Shown piece by piece: positions 10,759 through 24,000 of a stretch of 64,000 bases of DNA. Source of the stretch: Euglena gracilis (lineage: Eukaryota > Euglenida > Euglenophyceae > Euglenales). The notes below the pieces were generated by a model, which worked only from the letters and a program-made list of their open reading frames with translations, was not told the origin of the DNA and did no database searches. How positions within the stretch are numbered: position 1 is the stretch's first letter; every line of letters starts with the position of its first letter. Both the position numbers and the translations under genes were made by a program. The stretch lies in assembly GCA_039621445.1 (NCBI GenBank), contig CP154954.1, positions 62,950,046 to 63,014,045 on the forward strand. The letters run 5' to 3'.

Positions 10759-13700
10759 TCACTTCGGCCGGACTTCGTCCTGGGCGGTGGTGAACTGGTA
10801 CAACACCTGAGGCCGGGGGGGGGGGGGCTTTCTCCTGCTGATGCGGTCAATTCCCCTTTCAATTTTCATTCTTTCTAAGGACACGCTTTGTGGTCAAAGA
10901 TTGAAATTTGGGCTGGCTTGCACACTACGGAGGGGTTGGACCCGACTGTTCCAAAACTGGGTCTCATTAATTAGCCTGCCAAAAAAAGGGAATTCCTTCA
11001 AAAAAATTAGCATCTGGCTCAGAAAACAAAAATTTTCCCAAATCATTTCGCCACAAACAGACAGAAAAACGCGTGGGAGAATGCAAGGGCTTGAAAAAAA
11101 TCTAAGGTAAAATAGACTAGCTAGCTAAGCTCCCCCCCCCCCCGAGGGTGCTGTTGCTGGGTTGGCCAAAAATCGGGGCTGGCTGCATCGATATGCCACA
11201 CCCCTCTTCTTTATCGAAAACCTTGTTTGTCCGCGACTCAAGAGATCGTTTTGCAGTGCTTTGCAGCTGTGGGGTGGATGCTCATGTAAACATGTGTGCG
11301 CACGCGCTCGTGCAGATGCTCACCTTGCCGCGGTAATCCACCAGTTGGGTGTGGAGATGGGTGCGATTCATCCGGTGGAACGTGAACCCGTGCTCCTTGA
11401 ACTGCAAGGGAAACATGCAAAGTTGCATGCCCGGAGCACTGGGCTGATTCAGAAACCAAAGAACCAAATAACTGTCTTAAGGAGCGGCCGGTTGTTGTGG
11501 GATAAGAATGCTTCAATTTTGATCAAAATGAGCAGGTTGATATTGACCGGACATTATCAACCACAAGAGCAGGTGCAAATAATCATCAAGAGATTGTGTT
11601 CAATCTCTTGATGAGCGAACATCAAATTCAGTCACGGAGGTCAAAAGTTACAAAGACAATAACTGTCTCACATTTTTTTTAAAATGGAACCTCGCCTGCC
11701 AAAATGCAACAGAATAAAGATCCCCCTCAGGAAACACCCTCAGAGCGGCTTATCATATGCCAAAGCCTGGTCTGTACGACTGAGGGTAAACAAATAACTG
11801 GTTGAGCAGAAAGCCACCAACCAGCAGTTAGCAGTTGGCTGACCTTAAGGTTCGGCCAATGCTTACCGAGCTGCATGTTTCGAGATTCGGGCAACAGATA
11901 CCATGGCCATGTGGACGGAAAATGTCGCAGGTGATAAATTTGGGGAATAAAGACCTGCATGCCCGGAGCCCAAGGTTGAAATTGATGGGGGAGGACAGTT
12001 TCTGGTGGGCCTGGAACATTAGCCAGTTAACCAAACAAAGGCACGACAGAACCACACCTTGAAGAGGGAATTGGGGTCCTTGCGGCCAAAGGTGTGCATG
12101 TGGCTTCCTGCACCACTGACAATGTGCACCAGACCTGGATGGAGGTGATGAGAATGAAGCCGTGGCGATCGACATCAGAAATACAATTGCACAAAATGTA
12201 AAAAAAGTTGACTTGATTGAAACAGCCTTTGCACGTGGTCATATGCAAAGAAAACAGCATCACTGGCAAACGATGCACAAGGCACAAACAATTGCAAGGT
12301 TCCATTTCATCATTCCAACAGCATTGGTATCACGCTTGGGGGACCTTCCAATCACGCACCTGCGGAGTCCTTCAACGCTTCCAGGATGTGGTCGTCCCCG
12401 GCAAAATACACCTGTCGGGGGAGCGGAAGGAGTTCGCTTGCAGCCACCTTTCCGCCCTCCACCCAGCCGCATCATTCGACACTTTGCACGAATGGCACTC
12501 GCTCCAGCTGGCGCTTCAGCAACTGTGACTGTTTCTGTTTCCAGAACTTTTGGACCACTGTGACACCCACTTGGCTTCAAACGGGGCCACAATTCAGGGT
12601 AATGGAGCCGCAGCGTGGGGCGGGGTTGGGCCTTTTCTTTTTTGATGCCGGGACCTGGACGCGGTGCTTCATCAGGATGGGGTAGATCGCCTTCTTCCAC
12701 AGCGGGTACGAGCCGTGCCACGACCCGCTGCTGTAGAAGGGCCGGTGGCACAGCACCAGCTTCCAGTCCGCCGTCGACGCCTGCCACATGGAGGTGAGAC
12801 GCGCCGCCTTGGGGAACCTGGGGGACCACCCATCCAGGCTTCCTTTTAAGACCCCGGGGGAGGGGGTCCCCCCATCCACCCAGCCCGACGCGGGACCCCC
12901 CCGGGGGGGGACCCCCAAAATAGGGCCATCTGAGGGCATTTCCCAAAAATTTTCGGTGCTTCGCGCCGAAACCCATACCTGGGTCTCCAGCCCGGGACCC
13001 CCCTGGGGTCTGGCACAGGACCCCCCCCCCAGGTCTTCTGACTTGAAGCCTGCATCCCTCGCTCCCTGTGCCTCTGTGCGCGATGCCGGATCTTTGGTGG
13101 GGGGCACACACTTTGCCCAGACAAACCACCAGCCACCAGCCAAGCACTACACGCGACAAGCACTTCCGCCTGGCAGCCGGGGCCACCCCCCCACCTCCAC
13201 ACCTGCAGCTGCGCGTCCAGCCATGGAAGCTGCACGGGGTACGGCCGGCTGGACTTGATCGAGTCGTACTCCCGCGGGTCGTAGTGGTCCAGCACGAAGA
13301 GCTCCGCGCTCCACCCCTGGGGCCCGAGGCCGGGCGAAACCTCCCTCCCCAAATCCAGATCTGTTACGACTTTTGACAATTTTTTGGCATCCGGTCAGAT
13401 TGGACCAGTTGGGGGTCGAGAGCGCTGTTAATATCATAATAATAATTACAATAATACAATAATAATAATAATAGATAATATGTGATAATATACAATAATA
13501 TATATATATATATATAATATAATACAATAATATATGACATATAATATTTTAATATGCGATAATAATGCATAACGATACAATAATAATTGATGAATATGTG
13601 TATCTCTTAACCCCCCTCCCCATTTAAACCGACCCTCCTTCTAAACCGACCAACCCTTCCAAACCGACCCATTGCAGAATTTCAACCAAGAAAAATAAAT

Positions 13701-15001
13701 AAACCGACCCATGGAAAGTTGGATTACAAACATGCACAACATAATGGAAGCCGCCAACGGAAAGAGCGTTCATACTATACTCATTGAATAGTTAGTATTG
13801 AAGACCCAAAATTAGGATTTTACACCTAAACTTAGGCATTTGCTTCCAAATTTTGGAGTTTGCACCTCAATTTGGGCATTTTCCTCCGAAAATTTGGTGT
13901 TGGAACCCAAAAATTACAAAAATAGGCATTTGCTATCTAAAATTTGAAGTTTTCCACCCAAAATTAGGCAGTTTGCCACCAAAAATTGGATATTACACCC
14001 AAAATTCAGCATTTGCCCCCGAAAATTAAGAATTTGCATCCCAAATTAGGCATTTGTCACTCAAAGTTAGGAATTGGCCGACCAAATTGGGCATTTGCCA
14101 ACTGAAATTGCCTTGCTAACATCAACCCGCTTCCGTCACGTCGTCGGCCAGCCGTGTGCTCCCCCTGAAACCGACCCCCCGTCTAAACCGACCCCCTCCA
14201 GGATTTCCGCCAACCCAAAAGTCCTAAACCGACGGGTCGGTTTAAATGGGGGGGGTTTTAATCTCTCTGACATCTATATCTATCTCTAGGTGCAGAAATG
14301 CAATTACAGACTGATGACACGGCACACCTTTGCCTGGATCCGGTACGTGTAGTACGGTGCAGGCAAATACCACCGCTTGCTGATCTGGGTGTAAGCGATC
14401 TGGGCCTGGATGTTGGTCTTCGGGGCGTGCGGAGGGTAGTCGTGGTTGCCGATGCTGATGAACCACTTCCTGGGCCCCCAGTCACAACAACCGTAGGACA
14501 GAGGAACGGGATGGGTCCGATCAGAACACCCACAGGCGATCGAGGTTAGACGGTGCAAATGAAGCAGACTAGTTGGGGACTTTTAGGTCACTGTTGCTCT
14601 GAACACAAGCAAAACACATGCTACCAAGCACGGTTGGAGTGGGGATCATAACTCTCATATGCATATGGCTGGAAAAAAAAAGAGTGGCAAAATTCTGAAA
14701 TCCCGGAAATTGCAGTTGCACATATCTACTGGAGGGGACTTAGGAAAATGTCACAGTTTTTTGTCATTTTGCAACAATGGTGTATGTTTTGAGATGTTAT
14801 AAAAAGTCCAAAAAAAAACATGATTTTTGTAATTTTGGGAACACGCTGCTGAAATATGGAATTTGTTGGCCAAAAAACCTGAAAATGCTAAAAAATTGAC
14901 GAAAAATCTGGTCTCAGATGAAAATCTGGTCCAGGATGTGGAATTTTTCCAAATTGAAAAAATTTTTTCAATCGGAAAAAAAAAAAAAAAAAAAAAAAAA
15001 A

Positions 15002-15098
<97 letters not shown>

Positions 15099-18000
15099 AG
15101 AAAAAAGGCCAAATATTCACCAAATTTTGCCAAAATTTGCCAATTTTGGTTGCAAATAGCAAAAAACACCCACCTGGGTTCCCTTGTGAAACGTTCAAAA
15201 ATGGCCAAATCTCACTTCCCTTTCCATTTCAGGTTCATGCGGAAAAAAATTAAAATTGTGGAAAAATTTGTGGAAAAATTGCAGAAAAATTGCGGAATCT
15301 CACAGAGCCAGTATGCAGTGGAGGTGGCTAGTGCTTGGGGGGAGGGAGGAACGAGGGCAGTTGTAAGTACTGCTCCCCCCCCCTGCAGGGGCAGAACCCA
15401 AGGTCCTTTCACTCCCTGGGGCGCAGTGGCTGACGGTTGCCGACTGAGGTATTCGCGCACAGGTGTGGGGGAAGCGCACCTCTGCAGCGACGGGTGGTGG
15501 AAGACGTCCTCGAAGCACTCCTTGATGTACGGGTCGTCCACGGAGGCGATCCCTAACCCGGGGGGGATGGCTCCGTGGTACCCCACAATTTGCCCAGCCC
15601 AGCATTGGGAGAGAGCCCTCAGGCAACCCGCGCACATATTTGGACTGTCGTTTTGGACCCTCAGGGATGTGACAGGGATGTGGTGATGTGGATTGGGCAA
15701 AAATAAAACTTTTTTTTTGGATTGGTTCGGTGTAAAAAATCCTTTGGGGAGGCAGGCACTTTTTTGGACTTCAATTTCGGAGGCTCTGGCGTGTGATGCT
15801 GATTTGGGAAATGGGAATTTCACGCTCCTCTTGCTGCGGACGGTAAGAAAGCCAGCCAAAGCCACCCATCGCTGACGTCAAAAAATGGGGTGGGGGGCAG
15901 ATAGAACTATGTGGAAGAACCAAGTGGTTCGGATAATACTTTCAATGACATGTCTCCAGATAATTGGGGGGGGACAGCATCCTGTGTATCTAGAGGACAA
16001 TTTCCTCAGCGGTTTTGATCCAAACCTGCTCCCTGGGCCAAATTGTCCTGGATCCTGAAATAGATGAGTGACTTTTTCTGCAAAAGATGACGACTTTTTT
16101 TGGGGAAGAGTGGAAAAGACTCCAATGGACTGCAGGTAAAAAATGAAATTGTTGATTCTCCATGCCGCTGCCGATTCTCCAACGACCCGTCACTGTGAAA
16201 AAGCCAAATCCCCCACCCCCTGGAGGCCGGTGTCTAAATAATGACATCAACTGGACACACCGTGCGTCTTGTGCGTGGAGGAGCTGTAGAAACTATCACC
16301 ACAAGAAATGACGAAAGCTGCGTTCCCTGAGACGCGGAGCAGAGTACCTGATTTGGATTTGCAAGTGCGCAGCTTGGTGAATGAAATGCCGTCCCAGACT
16401 CTTCTACAGCCCCATGACACACACGCATCGGCTAACCCCCCCAAATAACACCCCCGGGGTATTATTTTTTCGCCCGAAATCCTGGCCCGAGAGGGGGGCA
16501 TCATTTGGGGGGGGGTCGCTGAGCTCTTATCCCTTTATGTGAGAGAGCGAAGCTTACCCCTGGGGGAAAACCCCCCCGAACCCCCCCTCCCCGGGCCACC
16601 TCGGGAACCGGCGGATTATCACCATGATCCCGGCCCCGTTCCTAAAATTTTTTTTTCAGTCGCGAGCGACTGGATATCTAGTTTCTGAATCACCTGGGTT
16701 TGACCCCCAACTCCCCGCCAGGCCCGAGTTATTCACGCGCGAAGGGGTCTAAACTGGGTAGGATCGGCCCCCCCCTGGATAAGCCACCCCCCCCTTTGGA
16801 CTCTGCCATTTCGGCCAAAAAATGTCAATTTTCAAAATATCTCCAAAATGAAGCAAAATCAAAGGAAATGTCCGGAGACCTAATTTGAAGCCCTTGGAAC
16901 GCCCCATCTACGGGTATTTTGACTTCCCCGCAACTCACCGCCTAGCCCGAGATACGGCCGTTTTTTCGGCCAATTTGGCCAATCAGACATTTTGTACACT
17001 TTTTCCACTGTCCGACTTAGCCGTTTTCGGCCAAAAAACTCGAAAAAAAATCGAAAATTTATTTTTGCCCAAAACGATGTTTTTTTGGCTTCCCGGACAC
17101 GGAAAACTGTTTTTGAGCCGAAAACGAGCGTTTTTCGACCCGCCAGCGCCCCGTTTTTGGCCGCCAACCCATTGACTTTGGGTCAAAACCGGGTCAAAAA
17201 CCTCGAAAAAAATCGAAATTTTTTTTTGGCCCAAAACGATGTTTTTTTGGCCTCCCGGACCCGGGAAAAACTGTTTTTGAGCCGAAAATGAGCGTTTTTC
17301 GACCCGCCAGCGCCCCGTTTGGGCCGCCAACATACAATTTTTTACTGACCCCCCGGGGGGGGGAGGGGGGGTCACTCCACTTTTTTAAAAACCAGTCAGT
17401 CACTGATTTTCGGAAAACCAGCCAGTCACTACCCCCCCCTCCCGGGGGGGGGTTGGCAACTCAGAAAAACGGCCACTTTCCAGTCACTTTAGGCCATTTT
17501 AGGCCAAAAAAAAATTTCCGGCGCCTTTGGCGCCGTGTTAACTCAAGCCACTTTTGCCCACTCCTGGCCGCCCCCCCCCCCCCCCGGGGGGAAGGGAGGG
17601 GGTCCGGGCCAAAAATCAGTCAGTCACTCTGAAAAAACAAGTCACCCACCCCCCCGCCCCCCCCGGGGGGTCGGCCAGTGCTTAAGCTTAAGCAATTGAC
17701 TGGCCGCCAACCCATTGACTTTGGGTCAAAACCGGGTCAAAAAACTCGAAAAAATCGAAATTTTTTTTGCCCGAAACGATGTTTTTTTTGGCCTCCCGGA
17801 CCCGGGAAAAACTGTTTTTGAGCCGAAAATGAGCGTTTTTCGACCCGCCAGCGCCCCGTTTTGGGCCGCCAACATACAATTTTTTACTGACCCCCCGGGG
17901 GGGGGGGAGGGGGGGTCACTCCACTTTTTTAAAAACCAGTCAATCACTGATTTTCGGAAAACCAGCCAGTCACTACCCCCCCCTCCCGGGGGGGGGGGGT

Positions 18001-21000
18001 TGGCAACTCAGAAAAACGGCCACTTTCCAGTCACTTTAGGCCGTTTTAGGCCAAAAAAATTTTTTCCGGCGCCTTTGGCGCCGTGTTAACTCAAGCCACT
18101 TTTGCCCACTCCTGGCCGACCCCCCCCCCCCCCCGGGGGGAAGGGGAGGGGGTCCGGGCCAAAAATCAGTCAGTCACTCTGAAAAAACAAGTCACCCCCC
18201 CCCCCCCCCCGGGGGGTCGGCCAGTGCTTAAGCAATTGACTGGCCGCCAACCCATTGACTTTGGGTCAAAACCGGGTCAAAAAACTCGAAAAAAACGAAA
18301 TTTTTTTTGCCCGAAACGATGTTTTTTTTGGCCTCCCGGACCCGGGAAAAACTGTTTTTGAGCCGAAAATGAGCGTTTTTCGACCCGCCAGCGCCCTGTT
18401 TTGGGCCGCCAACATACAATTTTTTACTGACCCCCCGGGGGGGGGGAGGGGGGGTCACTCCACTTTTTTAAAAACCAGTCAATCACTGATTTTCGGAAAA
18501 CCAGCCAGTCACTACCCCCCCCTCCCGGGGGGGGGGTTGGCAACTCAGAAAAACGGCCACTTTCCAGTCACTTTAGGCCGTTTTAGGCCAAAAAAAAATT
18601 TCCGGCGCCTTTGGCGCCGTGTTAACTCAAGCCACTTTTGCCCACTCCTGGCCCCCCCCCCCCCCCCCCCCGGGGGGGGGAGGGGAGGGGGTCCGGGCCA
18701 AAAATCAGTCAGTCACTCTGAAAAAACAAGTCACCCACCCCCCCCCCCCTCGGGGGGGGGGTCGGCCAGTGCTTAAGCAATTGACTGGCCGCCAACCCAT
18801 TGACTTTGGGTCAAAACCGGGTCAAAAAACTCGAAAAAATCGAAATTTTTTTTGCCCGAAACGATGTTTTTTTTGGCCTCCCGGACCCGGAAAAACTGTT
18901 TTTGAGCCGAAAATGAGCGTTTTTCGACCCGCCAGCGCCCCGTTTTGGGCCGCCAACATACAATTTTTTACTGACCCCCCGGGGGGGGGAGGGGGGGTCA
19001 CTCCACTTTTTTTAAAAACCAGTCAATCACTGATTTTCGGAAAACCAGCCAGTCACTACCCCCCCCTCCCGGGGGGGGGGTTGGCAACTCAGAAAAACGG
19101 CCACTTTCCAGTCACTTTAGGCCATTTTAGGCCAAAAAAAAATTTCCGGCGCCTTTGGCGCCGTGTTAACTCAAGCCACTTTTGCCCACTCCTGGCCGAC
19201 CCCCCCCCCCACCCCCGGGGGGGAGGGGAGGGGGTCCGGGCCAAAAATCAGTCAGTCACTCTGAAAAAACAAGTCACCCACCCCCCCCCCCCCCCCCGGG
19301 GGTCGGCCAGTTCTTAAGCAATTGACTGGCCGCCAACACATTGACTTTGGGTCAAAACCGGGTCAAAAAACTCGAAAAAATCGAAATTTTTTTTGCCCGG
19401 AACGATGTTTTTTTTTTGGCCTCCCGAACCCGGAAAAACTGTTTTTGAGCCGAAAATGAGCGTTTTTCGACCCGCCAGGGCCCCGTTTTGGGCCGCCAAC
19501 ATACAATTTTTTACTGACCCCCCGGGGGGGGAGGGGGGGTCACTCCACTTTTTTAAAAACCAATCAATCACTGATTTTCGGAAAACCAGCCAGTCACTAC
19601 CCCCCCCTCCCGGGGGGGGGGTTGGCAACTCAGAAAAACGGCCACTTTCCAGTCACTTTAGGCCATTTTAGGCCAAAAAAAAATTTCCGGCGCCTTTGGC
19701 GCCGTGTTAACTCAAGCCACTTTTGCCCACTCCTGGCCGACCCCCCCCCCCCCCCGGGGGGGGGCAGGGGGTCCGGGCCAAAAATCAGTCAGTCACTCTG
19801 AAAAAACAAGTCACCCCCCCCCCCCCCCGGGGGGGCGGCCAGGGCTTAAGCAATTGACTGGCCGCCAACCCATTGACTTTGGGTCAAAACCGGGTCAAAA
19901 AACTCGAAAAAAACGAAATTTTTTTTGCCCGAAACGATGTTTTTTTTGGCCTCCCGGACCCGGGAAAAACTGTTTTTGAGCCGAAAATGAGCGTTTTTCG
20001 ACCCGCCAGCGCCCCGTTTTGGGCCGCCAACATACAATTTTTTACTGACCCCCCGGGGGGGGGAGGGGGGGTCACTCCACTTTTTTAAAAACCAGTCAGT
20101 CACTGATTTTCGGAAAACCAGCCAGTCACTACCCCCCCCTCCCGGGGGGGGGGTTGGCAACTCAGAAAAACGGCCACTTTCCAGTCACTTTAGGCCATTT
20201 TAGGCCAAAAAAAATTTCCGGCGCCGTGTTAACTCAAGCCACTTTTGCCCACTCCTGGCCGACCCCCCCCCCCTGGGGGGGAGGGGAGGGGGTCCGGGCC
20301 AAAAATCAGTCAGTCACTCTGAAAAAACAAGTCACCCACCCCCCCCCCCCGGGGGGTCGGCCAGTGCTTAAGCAATTGACTGGCCGCCAACCCATTGACT
20401 TTGGGTCAAAACCGGGTCAAAAAACTCGAAAAAATCGAAATTTTTTTTGCCCGAAACGATGTTTTTTTTGGCCTCCCGGACCCGGAAAAACTGTTTTTGA
20501 GCCGAAAATGAGCGTTTTTCGACCCGCCAGCGCCCCGTTTTGGGCCGCCAACATACAATTTTTTACTGACCCCCCGGGGGGGGGGAGGGGGGGTCACTCC
20601 ACTTTTTTAAAAAACCAGTCAATCACTGATTTTCGGAAAACCAGCCAGTCACTACCCCCCCCTCCCGGGGGGGGGGGTTGGCAACTCAGAAAAACGGCCA
20701 CTTTCCAGTCACTTTAGGCCATTTTAGGCCAAAAAAAAATTTCCGGCGCCTTTGGCGCCGTGTTAACTCAAGCCACTTTTGCCCACTCCTGGCCGACCCC
20801 CCCCCCCCCACCCCCGGGGGGGGGGGGGGGGGGGCCGGGCCCAAAATCAGACAGTCACTCTGAAAAAACAAGTCACCCACCCCCCCCCCCTCGGGGGGGG
20901 GGTCGGCCAGTGCTTAAGCAATTGACTGGCCGCCAACCCATTGACTTTGGGTCAAAACCGGGTCAAAAAACTCGAAAAAATCGAAATTTTTTTTTGCCCG

Positions 21001-24000
21001 AAACGATGTTTTTTTTGGCCTCCCGGACCCGGGAAAAACTGTTTTTGAGCCGAAAATGAGCGTTTTTCGACCCGCCAGCGCCCCGTTTTGGGCCGCCAAC
21101 ATACAATTTTTTACTGACCCCCCGGGGGGGGGGAGGGGGGGTCACTCCACTTTTTTAAAAAACCAGTCAATCACTGATTTTCGGAAAACCAGCCAGTCAC
21201 TACCCCCCCCTCCCGGGGGGGGGGGTGGCAACTCAGAAAAACGGCCACTTTCCAGTCACTTTAGGCCATTTTAGGCCAAAAAAAATTTTTCCGGCGCCTT
21301 TGGCGCCGTGTTAACTCAAGCCACTTTTGCCCACTCCTGGCCGACCCCCCCCCCCCCCCCGGGGGGGAGGGGAGGGGGTCCGGGCCAAAAATCAGTCAGT
21401 CACTCTGAAAAAACAAGTCCCCCCCCCCCCCCGGGGGGTCGGCCAGTGCTTAAGCAATTGACTGGCCGCCAACCCATTGACTTTGGGTCAAAACCGGGTC
21501 AAAAAACTCGAAAAAAACGAAATTTTTTTTTGCCCGAAACGATGTTTTTTTTGGCCTCCCGGACCCGGGAAAAACTGTTTTTGAGCCGAAAATGAGCGTT
21601 TTTCGACCCGCCAGCGCCCCGTTTTGGGCCGCCAACATACAATTTTTTACTGACCCCCCGGGGGGGGAGGGGGGTCACTCCACTTTTTTAAAAAACCAGT
21701 CAATCACTGATTTTCGGAAAACCAGCCAGTCACTCCCCCCCCCTCCCGGGGGGGGGGTTGGCAACTCAGAAAAACGGCCACTTTCCAGTCACTTTAGGCC
21801 ATTTTAGGCCAAAAAAAAAATTTCCGGCGCCTTTGGCGCCGTGTTAACTCAAGCCACTTTTGCCCACTCCTGGCCGACCCCCCCCCCCCCCCCCCCCGGG
21901 GGGAGGGGAGGGGGTCCGGGCCAAAAATCAGTCAGTCACTCTGAAAAAACAAGTCACCCACCCCCCCCCCCCCCGGGGGTCGGCCAGTGCTTAAGCAATT
22001 GACTGGCCGCCAACCCATTGACTTTGGGTCAAAACCGGGTCAAAAAACTCGAAAAAATCGAAATTTTTTTTGCCCGAAACGATGTTTTTTTTGGCCTCCC
22101 GGACCCGGCCAAACTGTTTTTGAGCCGAAAATGAGCGTTTTTCGACCCGCCAGCGCCCCGTTTTGGGCCGCCAACATACAATTTTTTACTGACCCCCCGG
22201 GGGGGGGGGGAGGGGGGTCACTCCACTTTTTTAAAAAACCAGTCAATCACTGATTTTCGGAAAACCAGCCAGTCACTACCCCCCCTCCCGGGGGGGGGGT
22301 TGGCAACTCAGAAAAACGGCCACTTTCCAGTCACTTTAGGCCATTTTAGGCCAAAAAAAAAATTTCCGGCGCCTTTGGCGCCGTGTTAACTCAAGCCACT
22401 TTTGCCCACTCCTGGCCGACCCCCCCCCCCCCCCCCCCGTGGGGGGGTTGAGGGGGGCCGGGACAAAAATCAGTCAGTGACTCAGAAAAAACAAGTCCCC
22501 CCCCCCCCCCCCGGGGGGTCGGCCAGTGCTTAAGCAATTGACTGGCCGCCAACCCATTGACTTTGGGTCAAAACCGGGTCAAAAAACTCGAAAAAATCGA
22601 AATTTTTTTTTGCCCGAAACGATGTTTTTTTTGGCCTCCCGGACCCGGGAAAAACTGTTTTTGAGCCGAAAATGAGCGTTTTTCGACCCGCCAGCGCCCC
22701 GTTTTGGGCCGCCAACATACAATTTTTTACTGACCCCCTGGGGGGGGGGGGAGGGGGGGCCACTCCCCTTTTTTAAAAACCAGGCAATCACTTCTTTTCG
22801 GAAAGCCAGCCAGTCACTCCCCCCCCCCTCCCGGGGGGGGGTTGGCAACTCAGAAAAACGGCCACTTTCCAGTCACTTTAGGCCATTTTAGGCCAAAAAA
22901 AAAATTTCCGGCGCCTTTGGCGCCGTGTTAACTCAAGCCACTTTTGCCCACTCCTGGCCGACCCCCTCCCCTCCACCCCCGGGGGGGAGGGGAGGGGGTC
23001 CGGGCCAAAAATCAGTCAGTCACTCTGAAAAAAACAATTCCCCCCCCCCCCGGGGGGTCGGCCAGTGCTTAAGCAATTGACTGGCCGCCAACCCATTGAC
23101 TTTGGGTCAAAACCGGGTCAAAAAACTCGAAAAAATCGAAATTTTTTTTGCCCGAAACGATGTTTTTTTTTGCCTCCCGGACCCGGAAAAACTGTTTTTG
23201 AGCCGAAAATGAGCGTTTTTCGACCCGCCAGCGCCCCGTTTTGGGCCGCCAACATACAATTTTTTACTGACCCCCCGGGGGGGGGAGGGGGGGTCACTCC
23301 ACTTTTTTAAAAACCAGTCAATCACTGATTTTCGGAAAACCAGCCAGTCACTACCCCCCCCCTCCCGGGGGGGGGGGGGGTTGGCAACTCAGAAAAACGG
23401 CCACTTTCCAGTCACTTTAGGCCATTTTAGGCCAAAAAAAAATTTCCGGCGCCTTTGGCGCCGTGTTAACTCAAGCCACTTTTGCCCACTCCTGGCCGAC
23501 CCCCCCCCCCCCCCGGGGGGGAGGGGAGGGGGTCCGGGCCAAAAATCAGTCAGTCACTCTGAAAAAAACAAGTCACCCCCCCCCCCCCCCCGGGGGGGCC
23601 GGCCAGTGCTTAAGCAATTGACTGGCCGCCAACCCATTGACTTTGGGTCAAAACCGGGTCAAAAAACTCGAAAAAATCGAAATTTTTTTTGCCCGAAACG
23701 ATGTTTTTTTTGGCCTCCCGGACCCGGGAAAAACTGTTTTTGAGCCGAAAATGAGCGTTTTTCGACCCGCCAGCGCCCCGTTTTGGGCCGCCAACATACA
23801 ATTTTTTACTGACCCCCCGGGGGGGGGGAGGGGGGGTCACTCCACTTTTTTAAAAACCAGTCAATCACTGATTTTCGGAAAACCAGCCAGTCACTACCCC
23901 CCCCTCCCGGGGGGGGGGTTGGCAACTCAGAAAAACGGCCACTTTCCAGTCACTTTAGGCCATTTTAGGCCAAAAAAAAAATTTCCGGCGCCTTTGGCGC

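Noticed and set aside
14863-15253. Lys-rich or Phe-rich protein over the poly-A tract
   Set aside because: Produced entirely by homopolymer A/T, inside a phosphatase intron.
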